Notes: generated by a model from the sequence alone, not told the origin. Positions 16,801 to 23,825 are shown, counted from the first letter of the stretch. The stretch: DNA of 64,000 nt from Cellulosimicrobium cellulans (GCF_006539945.1 NZ_BJNZ01000001.1:124001-188000), one strand, 5' to 3'. A program made the numbers and translations.

Positions 16801-17187
16801 CCGGCCCGGCTGGTGAACAGCTTCGTCGGCATCCAGAACCACGGCAGCGGCGAGATGGTCAACTACCGGAACATCCGGTTCAAGGAGCTGACCGACGAGC
16901 CGGTCGAGGAGCTCGCGATCTCGACGACGGTCCAGACCCGCTGCCTGGCGGGCAAGGTCTACGTCGCGGTCCGTGCCACGAACGACGACACGGTGCCGGC
17001 GGACATCACGCTGACGACGCCGTTCGGGACGAAGACGGTGACCGGCGTCCAGCCGGGTGCCTCCGCGTACCAGTCGTTCGCGTCGCGCTCGACCTCGGTC
17101 GAGGCGGGCACCGCCCAGGTGTCCGCGACGGGCGGCGACCTGACGTTCCAGGCGGACGTCGCCTACGAGGCCGCGTCCTGCGGCTGA
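13864..17187 (+). CDS. Secreted multidomain carbohydrate-active protein (PA14, sugar-dehydrogenase propeller, CBM, 3-keto-disaccharide hydrolase)
   Basis: A 1107-residue exported protein. A signal peptide ends near residue 38 (VPAAA-D). PA14 carbohydrate-binding domain at ~45-190 (YQFRVTNDDGALVYIDGQ); a glucose/sorbosone-dehydrogenase-like beta-propeller at ~195-600 (GLAFTPDEKLAVVTTGEV, LLNPMGIEV, GGLRTPNGIGFGPEDEIF); a CBM35/CBM6-type module at ~680-820 (ADRGWYEAELAQ, INIDVLSIGE); a DUF1080 / 3-keto-disaccharide hydrolase jelly roll at ~827-1010 (KLDWKLTKDDNGGVFVGFP, NYRNIRFKEL); and a C-terminal Ig-like domain with two Cys. DUF1080 enzymes cleave 3-keto glycosides. No LPXTG or anchor is seen, so it is released. 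Ribosome site GAGGGAG. Unusual domain combination with DUF1080 after a dehydrogenase-like propeller. Confidence 0.8.
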   Translation: MLERTSLPVSRRIRYRRGAAALTLGAVVVAGWAVPAAADLPEQEPGVTLRTFQLAQNPGAVCTLKSGQTPNVDKLMPTIDWSTAEQFGAEDNFISQVSANLHVPADGQYQFRVTNDDGALVYIDGQLVVENDGPNDSTSVEGSATLTAGVHDLRVDYYEGSDKQRLTLAWKTPGSSTFEVIPTSALSTEAGVVRVTAPGYKYCEGATDTAGDGLRLDSVNPNYDLVDLRPEGFEPKVSGLAFTPDEKLAVVTTGEVSSGGWRPDPVSGEVYFLDGVLDADGPEDVTATKVADELLNPMGIEVVEDSIFVSERYQLTQLTDPDGDGFYDTHTKIAEWPDGGNFHEFAFGLIHDEDYFYVNLSVAINNGGATTNPQPAANRGTSIKIDRETGEVTYVAGGLRTPNGIGFGPEDEIFATDNQGAWLPSNKLIHIQQDKFYNHYTNPAGPFDANPVTPPAVWLPQNEIANSPGNPILVEDGEFAGQMLLGDVTYGGIQRAFLEKVDGEFQGAVFRHTAGLEVGVNRVIYGPDGALYAGGTGEGGNWGESGKLRYGLQKLVPVNEDSFDMKEMRVVEGGFEIEYTDPVSDEVVEKLADAYQVKQWRYVPTQQYGGPKVDEEPLFVTDATVSEDRTTVTLTIDGLKPDHVVYIRSPRPFASAEGTELLSTEAWYTLNSLPGYVAPADRGWYEAELAQPLGSSSIGSDHSNYSGSGFAAGMTNVGAGRTFSVTVPEAGTYPVNVRYANGIHPYTSLRSKNVSLHVNGQDLGQWNFPTTGSWKDWGVQTRDLQLQAGTNTITLAYEAGDEGNINIDVLSIGENPDICSPGEVEEGYTAIYDGTLASLQEGWRMAGPGGFGRQEDCSIRGAGGMGLLWYDQELGENYSLKLDWKLTKDDNGGVFVGFPNPGDDPWVAVNKGYEIQIDATDADDRTTGAVYTFQGADEAARDAALKPVGQWNAYDIRVEGDRIRIYLNDVLVNDFTSTDPARLVNSFVGIQNHGSGEMVNYRNIRFKELTDEPVEELAISTTVQTRCLAGKVYVAVRATNDDTVPADITLTTPFGTKTVTGVQPGASAYQSFASRSTSVEAGTAQVSATGGDLTFQADVAYEAASCG

Positions 17188-17196
17188 GCTGAGACC

Positions 17197-17228
17197 CCGG
17201 GGCGGGCGGCGTGAGCCGTCCGCCCCGG
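17197..17228 (+). terminator. Hairpin terminator 1 after the secreted protein gene
   Basis: 14-base arms with one mismatch around a GTGA loop, starting 9 bases after the stop codon. No T run, as usual in GC-rich actinobacteria. Confidence 0.6.
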
Positions 17229-17277
17229 GACGGGACGGGCGGGGGCGGCAGCACGAGCCGTCCCCGCCCGTCCCGTC
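17229..17277 (+). terminator. Hairpin terminator 2 (21-base arms)
   Basis: Immediately abuts the first hairpin: 21-base arms with a single G-T pair (core GACGGGACGGGCGGGG) and a 7-base loop. Two back-to-back stems make a strong stop between the secreted protein gene and the MMPL gene. Confidence 0.65.
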
Positions 17278-17446
17278 TCACCCCTTCTCCACCTCGGTCT
17301 CCCGAGGCGCACCCCTCGCACGGGCGGAGCGTGGTCCGACGGCGCTCCCACCCTCGCGTAGGGTGCTCACCTCACCCCACGGCCTCGTGGCCTCGCCAGC
17401 ACCACCCCGCCTTCCGCACGACGTCCCTCGACGAGGAGGACCGCCC

Positions 17447-19732
17447 ATGGCGCTCGGACGCCTCCTGCACCGGACCGGACGGTTCGCCGCGCGTCGCCGT
17501 GCCGTCGTCCTCGGCGTCTGGGCCGTCCTCCTCGTCCTCGGCGCGGTGCTGGGCGGCGCCGTCTTCGACAAGACCACCGACGTCGAGCCCGCACCGCCAG
17601 GCAGCGCCTCCGCCCTCGCGGCCGAGCGCCTCGACGAGCTCAAGCCCGAGGGCGAGACCGTCGTCGCCGTCCTGTCCGGGCGCGACTACTTCTCCACGGA
17701 GCTGATCGCCCAGGCGAGCGAGGTCATGCACGGCATCCGCGCGATGCCGGGCGTCGTCGAGGTGTTCGACGCCTACACGGGCGGCGGCCTCATCGCCGAC
17801 GACGGCCAGGGCTCGCTCGTGATCGTCGAGCTCGACCCCGTGCTGTCCGACGACGAGGCGCTGGCCCTCGCGCACCAGGTCGCCGACGCCCTCCACACCG
17901 TCGACACCCCCGAGGTCCTCGTCGGCGGCGCGCTCCTCGCCGAGGAAGCGTTCGTCGACCAGGCGATCACCGACGCCGCCGTGGGCGAGGGCGTGGCGAT
18001 CGCCGTCCTGCTGGTCGTGCTCGTCGTCGTCCTCGGTGGCCTGCGCGCGGGGCTGGTCCCGCTGCTGTCCGCGCTCGCCGCCATCGCGGTCGCGCTGCTC
18101 GTGCTCAGCGGCCTGCTCGGGATCGTGCCCGTCAACGAGTTCGCCGTGAACGTCGTGACGCTGCTCGGCCTCGGGCTCACGGTCGACTACTCCCTGCTCG
18201 TGCTCGCGCGCTTCCGCGAGGAACGCGCCGAGAACCCCGGTCTCCCGCTCGACGAGCTCGTCGGTCGCACGCTCGCGACCGCCGGGCGCGCCGTGCTGGC
18301 GTCCGGCCTCGCCGTCGCGATCGCGCTCACCGGGCTGCTCCTGCTCGGCGACTCGCTGCTCTCCGGCATGGCCGTCGGCGGTGCCGTCGTCGTGCTCGTC
18401 GCGACCGCCGCCGGGCTCACGCTCGTGCCCGCGCTCGTCGCCACGTGGCACCGCGCCATCCCCGCGCCGGGCGCGCGGACATGGTCCCACCCGTGGACCG
18501 GGCGCGGCGGCGCCGGCACGCTCGGCCGCCTCGCACGCACCGCGCAGCGCCACGCCGTGCTCGTCACGCTCGGCGCGACGGCCCTCCTCCTCGCCCTCGC
18601 CGCCCCGCTCGGCTCGATGACGCTCGGCAGCTCGGAGGTCCACTCCCTGCCCGCCGACGCCGAGGCACGGCTCGCCGCCGACGCGTCCACCTCGCGCTTC
18701 GCCGACCTCGGCGTCACCCCGATCACCGTGCTCGTCGAGGCGCCGCGCGGCGACGAGGCCGCCTCCGCCTACCTCGACCGCGTCGCCGCCCTGCCCGGCG
18801 TCGACGACGCGATGCAGGACACCGACTACCCGCCCGAGGTCCTCGTCGTCGACGTCACGCCCGACGTCGGCGAGGGCGGCGACGCGACCGCCGCCGAGGC
18901 CCAGGACCTGCTGCGCGCGATCCGCGCGATCGACACCGGCGACCTCGACGTGCACGTCGCCGGCCCGGCCGCGGAGGTCGTCGACACCCAGGAGCACCTC
19001 GCGCAGCGCCTCCCGCTCGCCGCGGGCGTCGTCGTGCTCGCGACGTTCGCGCTCCTCTTCCTGCTCACCGGCTCCCTCGTCGTGCCGCTGAAGGCGCTCG
19101 TGCTCAACCTGCTCACGCTCGCCGCGACGCTCGGCGTGCTCGTCTCCGTGTTCCAGCACGGCGTCGGCGCCTCGCTGCTCGGGTTCGAGCCGTGGGGCGC
19201 GCTCGACGTCACGACGCCCCTGCTCATCGGCATGCTCGTGTTCGGCCTGTCCACCGACTACGAGGTGTTCCTCCTCGCGCGCACGGCCGAGGAGTGGCGC
19301 GCCCGCACGCCCGGGGAGGACCTGCGCGCCGCCAACGACCGGGCCGTGCTCCGCGGCATCACCGCGACCGGCCCGGTCGTCACGACGGCGGCCGTCGCCA
19401 TCGGCATCGTGTTCCTCGGCTTCGCGGCGGGCGAGCTCGTCGCGATGAAGGAGGTCGGCGTCGGCATGGCCGTCGCCGTGCTGCTCGACGTGACCGTCGT
19501 GCGCGGGCTCCTGCTCCCCGCGACGATGACGCTCCTCGGGCGGTGGAACTGGTGGCCGTGGTGGCGGGACGGTTCCGAGGGTTCAGTCCGGGCGAAGGCT
19601 CCGCGGGGGCGCGACGGGTCTTCCATCCGCCGCTCGTCCCTCGCGGCTCCCGCCAGACCCGCCACGACCCGTCACACCCCCGCTCCGCCCTCGCCCTCGT
19701 CTTCCGCCTCACCTTCCGCTCCGCCGAGGTAG
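17447..19732 (+). CDS. MMPL/RND-family transporter
   Basis: A 761-residue membrane protein of the MMPL family (RND superfamily, mycobacterial membrane protein large type). It shows the internal duplication: an N-terminal helix, an extracellular domain (~45-180), helices 2-6 with GLGLTVDYSLLVLARFREE, then a second extracellular domain (~400-500) and helices 8-12 with FGLSTDYEVFLLART. These DY motifs carry the proton-relay Asp/Tyr. Homologues export lipids, siderophores or drugs. ATG 17447 is chosen because a GAGGAGGA ribosome site lies just upstream; the frame is open further 5' but without a site. The C-terminal ~50 residues are a Ser/Pro/Arg-rich tail. No partner lipid-synthesis gene is adjacent. 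Confidence 0.85.
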   Translation: MALGRLLHRTGRFAARRRAVVLGVWAVLLVLGAVLGGAVFDKTTDVEPAPPGSASALAAERLDELKPEGETVVAVLSGRDYFSTELIAQASEVMHGIRAMPGVVEVFDAYTGGGLIADDGQGSLVIVELDPVLSDDEALALAHQVADALHTVDTPEVLVGGALLAEEAFVDQAITDAAVGEGVAIAVLLVVLVVVLGGLRAGLVPLLSALAAIAVALLVLSGLLGIVPVNEFAVNVVTLLGLGLTVDYSLLVLARFREERAENPGLPLDELVGRTLATAGRAVLASGLAVAIALTGLLLLGDSLLSGMAVGGAVVVLVATAAGLTLVPALVATWHRAIPAPGARTWSHPWTGRGGAGTLGRLARTAQRHAVLVTLGATALLLALAAPLGSMTLGSSEVHSLPADAEARLAADASTSRFADLGVTPITVLVEAPRGDEAASAYLDRVAALPGVDDAMQDTDYPPEVLVVDVTPDVGEGGDATAAEAQDLLRAIRAIDTGDLDVHVAGPAAEVVDTQEHLAQRLPLAAGVVVLATFALLFLLTGSLVVPLKALVLNLLTLAATLGVLVSVFQHGVGASLLGFEPWGALDVTTPLLIGMLVFGLSTDYEVFLLARTAEEWRARTPGEDLRAANDRAVLRGITATGPVVTTAAVAIGIVFLGFAAGELVAMKEVGVGMAVAVLLDVTVVRGLLLPATMTLLGRWNWWPWWRDGSEGSVRAKAPRGRDGSSIRRSSLAAPARPATTRHTPAPPSPSSSASPSAPPR

Positions 19733-19744
19733 AACCGCCGTCGG

Positions 19745-20251
19745 TCAGACGTCGCGCATGACCTCGGTGACGAAGCGGGCGGAGCGTTCGCGGAGGCCGT
19801 CGACCCGGAGCTCGACGAACAGCTCGCGCATCGACTCGTCGTCGCCCATCTCGGTGCGGGTGGGCGCGCGGCGCACGTTCTGCGAGCAGAGGAACTCGGT
19901 GCAGATGAGCGTGCCGACGGTGTTGCCGCGACGCCCCGCGGCGCCGGCGCGGCGCGCGACGTAGAGGCTCACGTCCTCCGTCACGACGACGTCCTCGCAC
20001 CACGCGCAGACGGCGCGCTTGCGCATGCCGCCCGTCTTGGCGTCGGTCGAGCGCAGCAGGACGCCGCGCGGCTCGCCGTCGACCTCGACGACGGCGTACG
20101 CGAGCAGCGGCGCCTTGCGGTCGCGCCACCCGAGGTAGTCGAGGCGGTCCCAGTCGAGCGAGTCGAGCTCGGGGAGGGTCGCCTGCGCGGCCTCGCGCTT
20201 GGAGGCGTTGACGAACGACGCGCGGATCTGCTTCTCGGTCAGGGGAATCAT
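19745..20251 (-). CDS. FBP-domain protein (EF-G-binding treble-clef zinc finger, FusB-like)
   Basis: A 168-residue protein matching the FBP_C family (PF16571), whose treble-clef zinc finger is the EF-G-binding domain of FusB. Ligands visible are Cys82 and Cys85 in RAVCAWCEDV and two more Cys in GTLICTEFLCSQNVRRAP. The N-terminal helical part (TEKQIRASFVNASKREA) is also typical. FusB-type proteins release EF-G from the post-translocation ribosome and give fusidic-acid resistance in staphylococci; actinobacterial homologues are widespread and their role is unproved. ATG 20251 fits the family start. It is convergent with the MMPL gene (12 bases apart). Confidence 0.85.
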   Translation of the reverse strand: MIPLTEKQIRASFVNASKREAAQATLPELDSLDWDRLDYLGWRDRKAPLLAYAVVEVDGEPRGVLLRSTDAKTGGMRKRAVCAWCEDVVVTEDVSLYVARRAGAAGRRGNTVGTLICTEFLCSQNVRRAPTRTEMGDDESMRELFVELRVDGLRERSARFVTEVMRDV

Positions 20252-20420
20252 GGGTTCAGGGCTTCCGTGTCGGTTCGGTCCCACCCTGCCCGACGGCGTG
20301 CGGTGGCGTAGGCGGTCGGCTCACGACGACGCGGGGTCGCCGTGGCGCACGACGGCGCCGCTCGGCCGAGGCGGGGAAGGCGGGGATGACGGCATGCCCG
20401 CACCGATCGTCGGAACCCGC

Positions 20421-20477
20421 TGAGTGCTGGGTATCTGTCGTGCTGACGTCCGTGCGACGACAGATGTCCACCACTCA
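20421..20477. repeat. Long imperfect palindrome in a 690-bp gene-free region
   Basis: 21-base arms (20421-20441, 20457-20477) agree at 18 positions, with ATCTGTCGT / ACGACAGAT perfectly paired at the tip of a 15-base loop. It follows the stop of the candidate 25-aa gene on the minus strand, so it could be that transcript's terminator, or another REP-like element. Confidence 0.55.
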
Positions 20478-20518
20478 CGGGGCCTCGCCGGACGTCGGGT
20501 CGGCGTCCGGGTGTGGTC

Positions 20519-20596
20519 TCAGCGGGTGACGGTGCGGGAGGGGAGGGCGCCCGAGCAGGCCGCCATGGCCACCTCGCAGCCTGCGGTGCCGTGCAT
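20519..20596 (-). CDS. Candidate 25-aa peptide or leader ORF
   Basis: ATG 20596 to TGA 20519-20521, too short for normal gene calling. Support: a perfect GAGGAG ribosome site six bases before the ATG (20603-20608), a promoter-like pair upstream, and a strong hairpin after the stop. The peptide starts MHGTAGCEVAMAACSGALP, ends SRTVTR, and has Cys at positions 7 and 14; it is not recognisable. It could be a leader peptide for the FBP-domain gene 270 bases downstream or an independent small protein. Frames in GC-rich DNA of this length arise by chance, so confidence is low. Confidence 0.3.
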   Translation of the reverse strand: MHGTAGCEVAMAACSGALPSRTVTR

Positions 20597-20647
20597 CCGC
20601 GTCTCCTCGTCCCGTGCGGTGCGCCGTCCGGCGCGACCTGTTCCCTG

Positions 20648-20668
20648 GTCGTGCCCGTCCGGCACGAC
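20648..20668 (-). ncRNA. Hairpin in the leader of the candidate 25-aa ORF
   Basis: Perfect 8-base arms GTCGTGCC / GGCACGAC, loop CGTCC. A second stem (GCGCCG/CGGCGC) lies closer to the ORF. Together they make the region 20600-20695 look like a structured 5' leader on the minus strand. Confidence 0.3.
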
Positions 20669-20699
20669 GAACGGCTGCCCTCGGCAACCGTCACCCTCG

Positions 20700-20729
20700 A
20701 TGGTGCGCCTCGCACACCGCCGTCGTCAA
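20700..20729 (-). promoter_or_regulatory. Candidate promoter for the minus-strand small transcript
   Basis: TTGACG (20724-20729, minus strand), 18 bases, CACCAT (20700-20705). Apart from the small ORF, hairpins and this promoter, I see no further gene in 20252-20938. Confidence 0.35.
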
Positions 20730-20938
20730 CGTGATTGCGGTGACTCGGCACCGCCCGACCGTCGAGCCAGGGGTTCCTCCCCGGGGTGCGCTCCGTGCGG
20801 GAAGCGACCCCGGGTTCGGCGCGGGCGGCGTCCCCGGTGACCTCCGGCGACGGGGACGGGACGAAAGACGGCCGGTCCGAAGCGGTCGTGGGCGGGAGAC
20901 TCGGAGGCTCCGCCACCCGTCGTCGAGGAGGATCCTCC

Positions 20939-21253
20939 GTGCCCGTCGCGCCCTCACCGTCCGAGACCGCCGCCCCCGTGGGGGAGCGCCTGGTGTCCGT
21001 CGAGGTGGTGGTGCCGTCCGGGGCGTTCTGGTCGGGCCCGGCGCGCAGCGTGACGGTCCCGACGGTGTCCGGGACGCTCGGGATCCTCGCGCGGCACCAG
21101 CCCGTCGCGGCGACGCTCAAGGCCGGACGCGTGCGGCTGCGCACGCCCGACCGTCCGACGGCGGAGCTGCGCATCGGCGGCGGCTTCCTCGTGGTCGACG
21201 ACGACGAGGTGACGATCCTCGCCGACGACGCGACGTGGGTGCAGGCCCGGTAG
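20939..21253 (+). CDS. Orphan ATP-synthase epsilon-like beta-sandwich protein
   Basis: A 104-residue protein whose core copies the N-terminal beta-sandwich of the F1 epsilon subunit AtpC: LVSVEVVVPSGAFWSGPARSV (cf. VEIVTPE-VWSGEA), TVSGTLGILARHQPVAATLKAGRVRL (cf. EGELGILPGHAPLL-LKPG-VRI) and GGGFLVVDDDEVTILADDA (cf. GGF-V--D-VTVLAE). The C-terminal helical hairpin that regulates ATPase is absent. There is no atp gene in the window, so this is a stray paralogue or domesticated domain of unknown role. GTG 20939 is chosen because GAGGAGGATCC precedes it; the frame is open further upstream without a ribosome site. Confidence 0.65.
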   Translation: MPVAPSPSETAAPVGERLVSVEVVVPSGAFWSGPARSVTVPTVSGTLGILARHQPVAATLKAGRVRLRTPDRPTAELRIGGGFLVVDDDEVTILADDATWVQAR

Positions 21254-21256
21254 CCC

Positions 21257-21655
21257 CTACGCGGGGTCGGAGCCCGGGCCGAGCTGCACGACGACGATCC
21301 GGTGCCCGTCGGGGTCGTCGACGTGCGCGAACCGGTCCCCGGACTCGGCGTCGGCGTCAGGGCCGACCAACGGCTCGACCCCCGCGGCGGCGAGCCGGGC
21401 GAGGGTCGCGTCGAGGTCGTCGACGTAGAGCACGAGGTTCGGCAGCCCGTGGCGCACGAGGGGTGCGCCGCCGACGGGGAGCGGGACGAGCCACAGCCCG
21501 GGCTCGTCGACGCGGCCGGGGCCGACGTGCAGCAGCGGGAACCCCTCGGTCTCGCCGCGGAACAGCGTCCCGAACCCGAACCCGTCCGCCCAGAACGCGG
21601 CGCTCGCGTCGAGGTCACGGCAGAGCAGGACCGTGCGGCCGATCGTCGTCGTCAT
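21257..21655 (-). CDS. VOC (glyoxalase/bleomycin-resistance-like) protein
   Basis: A 132-residue VOC-fold protein with one clear beta-alpha-beta-beta-beta module pair: RTVLLCRDLDASAAFWADGFGFG at the start and PNLVLYVDDLDATLARLAAAGVEPL ... FAHVDDPDGHRIVVVQLG at the end; the DPDGH-IVVVQ strand is the usual metal-binding end in glyoxalase I and bleomycin-binding proteins. Substrate unknown. Leaderless: TAGGCT six bases before ATG 21655. It is convergent with the epsilon-like gene (3 bases apart). Confidence 0.88.
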   Translation of the reverse strand: MTTTIGRTVLLCRDLDASAAFWADGFGFGTLFRGETEGFPLLHVGPGRVDEPGLWLVPLPVGGAPLVRHGLPNLVLYVDDLDATLARLAAAGVEPLVGPDADAESGDRFAHVDDPDGHRIVVVQLGPGSDPA

Positions 21656-21661
21656 GCGCCG

Positions 21662-21667
21662 AGCCTA
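21662..21667 (-). promoter_or_regulatory. Leaderless -10 box of VOC gene
   Basis: TAGGCT on the minus strand, six bases before the ATG at 21655. Confidence 0.6.
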
Positions 21668-21724
21668 GGCCGTGCCTCCGACGCCTCGCCCGCGACCTCC
21701 CGGGCGCACGTGCGCCGTCGGGCA

Positions 21725-21730
21725 TACCGT
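21725..21730 (+). promoter_or_regulatory. Leaderless -10 box of DUF2630 gene
   Basis: TACCGT seven bases before the ATG at 21738; no Shine-Dalgarno sequence. Confidence 0.55.
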
Positions 21731-21737
21731 GGACCGC

Positions 21738-21986
21738 ATGACGACCGACGGCGGCATCCGCAGGACGATCAGCGACCTCGTGGCGCAGGAGCGCGAGCTC
21801 CGCGAGCAGCTCGCGCAGGGGGAGATCACCGGGGGGCAGGAGCACGAGCGGCTCCGCGCGATCGAGGTCGAGCTCGACCAGTGCTGGGACCTGCTGCGCC
21901 AGCGCGACGCCGCGCGCGAGTTCGGGAGCGACCCGGATGCGGCGACCGTGCGCGACCCCGGTACGGTGGAGAACTACCTGGACTGA
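21738..21986 (+). CDS. DUF2630 family small protein
   Basis: An 82-residue charged helical protein of the actinobacterial DUF2630 family: ISDLVAQERELREQL followed by EHERLRAIEVELDQCWDLLRQRDAAREFGSDP and a C-terminal VENYLD. The two long amphipathic helices form a probable coiled coil or helical hairpin. The function of the family is not known. The ATG at 21738 is preferred over upstream in-frame starts because of the leaderless TACCGT box and because family members begin here. A small membrane-protein gene follows after 54 bases. Confidence 0.85.
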   Translation: MTTDGGIRRTISDLVAQERELREQLAQGEITGGQEHERLRAIEVELDQCWDLLRQRDAAREFGSDPDAATVRDPGTVENYLD

Positions 21987-22040
21987 TCGTCGCCGACGAC
22001 GACGTCCGGGCCCCCGCACCGACCTCAGAAGGAGAACGCC

Positions 22041-22286
22041 ATGACCACGACCAGCGAGCAGGCGGCCGACAGCCCCCTCCCCACCGGGACGGAAGGCCGC
22101 GACATCCCCGGGCACGCGGGCGCGCTGGCGCGGTTCGTCGTCTCGTTCGCGCTGTTCGTCGGCGGCCTGGTCCTCATGGGGTCGGGCATGTCCGGCGTCG
22201 ACGGCGGCGTGTGGCTCTTCGTCGGCGGCCTCGCCGCCTCCACGCTCGCGTTCGCCCTCCCGATGGCGGGCGCCGCGGAACGCTGA
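22041..22286 (+). CDS. Small two-helix membrane protein
   Basis: An 81-residue protein with a polar N-terminus (about 25 residues, Pro/Thr rich) and two hydrophobic segments, ARFVVSFALFVGGLVLMGSG and WLFVGGLAASTLAFALPMAG. A good AAGGAG ribosome site lies 7 bases before the ATG. The protein resembles many short, uncharacterised actinobacterial membrane proteins; nothing in its neighbours indicates a function. It may be cotranscribed with the DUF2630 gene and is followed by a strong hairpin at 22294-22329. Confidence 0.7.
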   Translation: MTTTSEQAADSPLPTGTEGRDIPGHAGALARFVVSFALFVGGLVLMGSGMSGVDGGVWLFVGGLAASTLAFALPMAGAAER

Positions 22287-22293
22287 TCCGTCC

Positions 22294-22329
22294 GCTCCCG
22301 CGCGGCGTCAGGTGGCGCCGCGCGGGAGC
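22294..22329 (+). terminator. Hairpin terminator between convergent genes
   Basis: Perfect 14-base arms GCTCCCGCGCGGCG / CGCCGCGCGGGAGC with an 8-base loop, 8 bases after the small membrane-protein stop; can serve both convergent genes. Confidence 0.65.
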
Positions 22330-22370
22330 CTCCCTGGTCGCGACCGCCGCGGCGCACCTCTTCCGGCCGG

Positions 22371-23825
22371 CTACGCCCAGGCGCCCAGCAGGTCGTCTGC
22401 ACCGAAGGCAAGGTCAGCACCGGCGGGAATCTCGCCCGATGGGCTGATGGCGACGATCCGTGCGTCAGCCGCCCGCGGGACCCGGTCGCGGACGGAGCGC
22501 AGTGCGCTGATCTCCCCGGCCGACACGCCGCGTTCCCGCCGCCACTTGATGGAACCGACCAGCGAAGAGCGGTCGCGTGTCATCGCGACCACGTCGACCT
22601 CGACACTGCCGTCCCGGGTCCACCACGGGTGCACCGCCTCGACCTCGGCCAGCCGCTCGTCGTCTCGCGACAGGAGGGTGAGCGCTTCTCGGACCACCGG
22701 TTCGATGCTTCGCCCTCGCCAGCTCGCCCAGTCGCGATCGAAGGCGGTGATGGCAAGGTCCTCTCGACCGCGCGAGATCTGCTCCACCCTCCGTTCGACG
22801 TAGCGGAACCAGAAGCGAAGGTACGGATCCGTGATCCGGTAGCGACGCAGTCGGCCCGCCGGTGCGGCCCACGCCGGGGCCTCGCGCTCGACGAGCGACT
22901 TCGTCTCCGTCAGGGTCTTGAGCGCCCGAGTCGTCGCGGTCTCCAGCGCCTTGCGTTCCGAGGAGTCCTGGATCGCGGAGAGCACGTCGCTGAACCCGGG
23001 GTTCGCCGTGTCGTCCGAGCCGATCGCCGCGAGCACCCGGTACGCGGCGGGTGCGTCGGGGAACTCGGCGTCGAGCGTCAGCCGCGCCGTCGCGACGAGC
23101 GGGCTGTAGGGGTCGGCCAGGGAGGCCCGGACGTACTCCTCGGTGCTCAGGCCCGACCTCGCGAGGTCGGTGACCAGTCGCGGGTACCCGCCCGTGACCA
23201 GGTAGGCGTCGAAGACGTCGAACGCGCTGCGGCGAGGGAGCGCGGACGCTACCTCGGCCGGGTCGAGCGGTGCGACGGCGCACGGGCGCAGACGCCCGAA
23301 GAGGGGGCGACCATGGGTCGCCAGCTGTTCCATCATCGCGACGTCGGAGCCGATGAGGACCAGCAGGATCGGGAGCTTCTCCAGCGTCCGGTCCCACTGG
23401 GCCTGCAGCTCACCCTCGAGGGTCGGATCGGCGGTGACCATCCACGGGAACTCGTCGAGAACGGCGATCACAGGTCCGGACCGTGCTGCGACGGCCAGGC
23501 GTCCGAACCATTCCCGCCACGAGGCGGCAGGCGTCTGGGTCAAGAGCTCGGCGTCCGGCAGTGGGCGGCGAGACTCGACGATCGCCCGGGTGGCGTCGTC
23601 GAGCTGACGCCGCAACGACGACCCGTAGATGCCGGGGACGTAGACGGACGGCACGTCCACCGACTCCACGAACTGTTCGACCAGGGTGGACTTGCCGACC
23701 TGCCGCCGCCCGCGCAGCGCGACGATCCGCCCGGTCCCGTGGCTGACCACGGCATCGAGGTGCGACCGGAGCGCGTCCATGCCCGTCGTGCGGCGCACCA
23801 AACCGTCATCGAAGGTAGCAGACAT
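22371..23825 (-). CDS. ATPase with DUF234-type nuclease-fold C-terminus (archaeal ATPase family)
   Basis: A 484-residue STAND-like P-loop ATPase of the archaeal-type ATPase_2/DUF234 family. Walker A is GRRQVGKST (residues 39-47), Walker B is PVIAVLDEFPWM near 130, the sensor segment is LLVLIGSDVAMMEQL. The winged-helix region follows, then the C-terminal DUF234 domain, a restriction-endonuclease-like fold: RSIEPVVREAL, EVDVVAMTRDRSSLVGSIKW supplies the E-D-x-K type residues. Members are patchily distributed and look mobile; a toxin or defence role has been suggested for the family but not shown. ATG 23825 is preceded by TATGCT at seven bases (leaderless) in a conspicuously A/T-rich patch, unlike its neighbours. 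Confidence 0.85.
   Translation of the reverse strand: MSATFDDGLVRRTTGMDALRSHLDAVVSHGTGRIVALRGRRQVGKSTLVEQFVESVDVPSVYVPGIYGSSLRRQLDDATRAIVESRRPLPDAELLTQTPAASWREWFGRLAVAARSGPVIAVLDEFPWMVTADPTLEGELQAQWDRTLEKLPILLVLIGSDVAMMEQLATHGRPLFGRLRPCAVAPLDPAEVASALPRRSAFDVFDAYLVTGGYPRLVTDLARSGLSTEEYVRASLADPYSPLVATARLTLDAEFPDAPAAYRVLAAIGSDDTANPGFSDVLSAIQDSSERKALETATTRALKTLTETKSLVEREAPAWAAPAGRLRRYRITDPYLRFWFRYVERRVEQISRGREDLAITAFDRDWASWRGRSIEPVVREALTLLSRDDERLAEVEAVHPWWTRDGSVEVDVVAMTRDRSSLVGSIKWRRERGVSAGEISALRSVRDRVPRAADARIVAISPSGEIPAGADLAFGADDLLGAWA

Noticed and set aside
13795-16842. Open frame of 1015 codons antisense to the secreted carbohydrate protein gene
   Set aside because: It lies opposite a gene with clear domains, has an Arg/Val/Asp-rich repetitive composition typical of antisense frames in GC-rich DNA, and shows no motif.
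20248-21618. Long minus-strand frame across the FBP-VOC interval
   Set aside because: Low-complexity Arg/Pro/Ser composition, covers the 690-bp gene-free region and overlaps the epsilon-like and VOC genes; no family motif.
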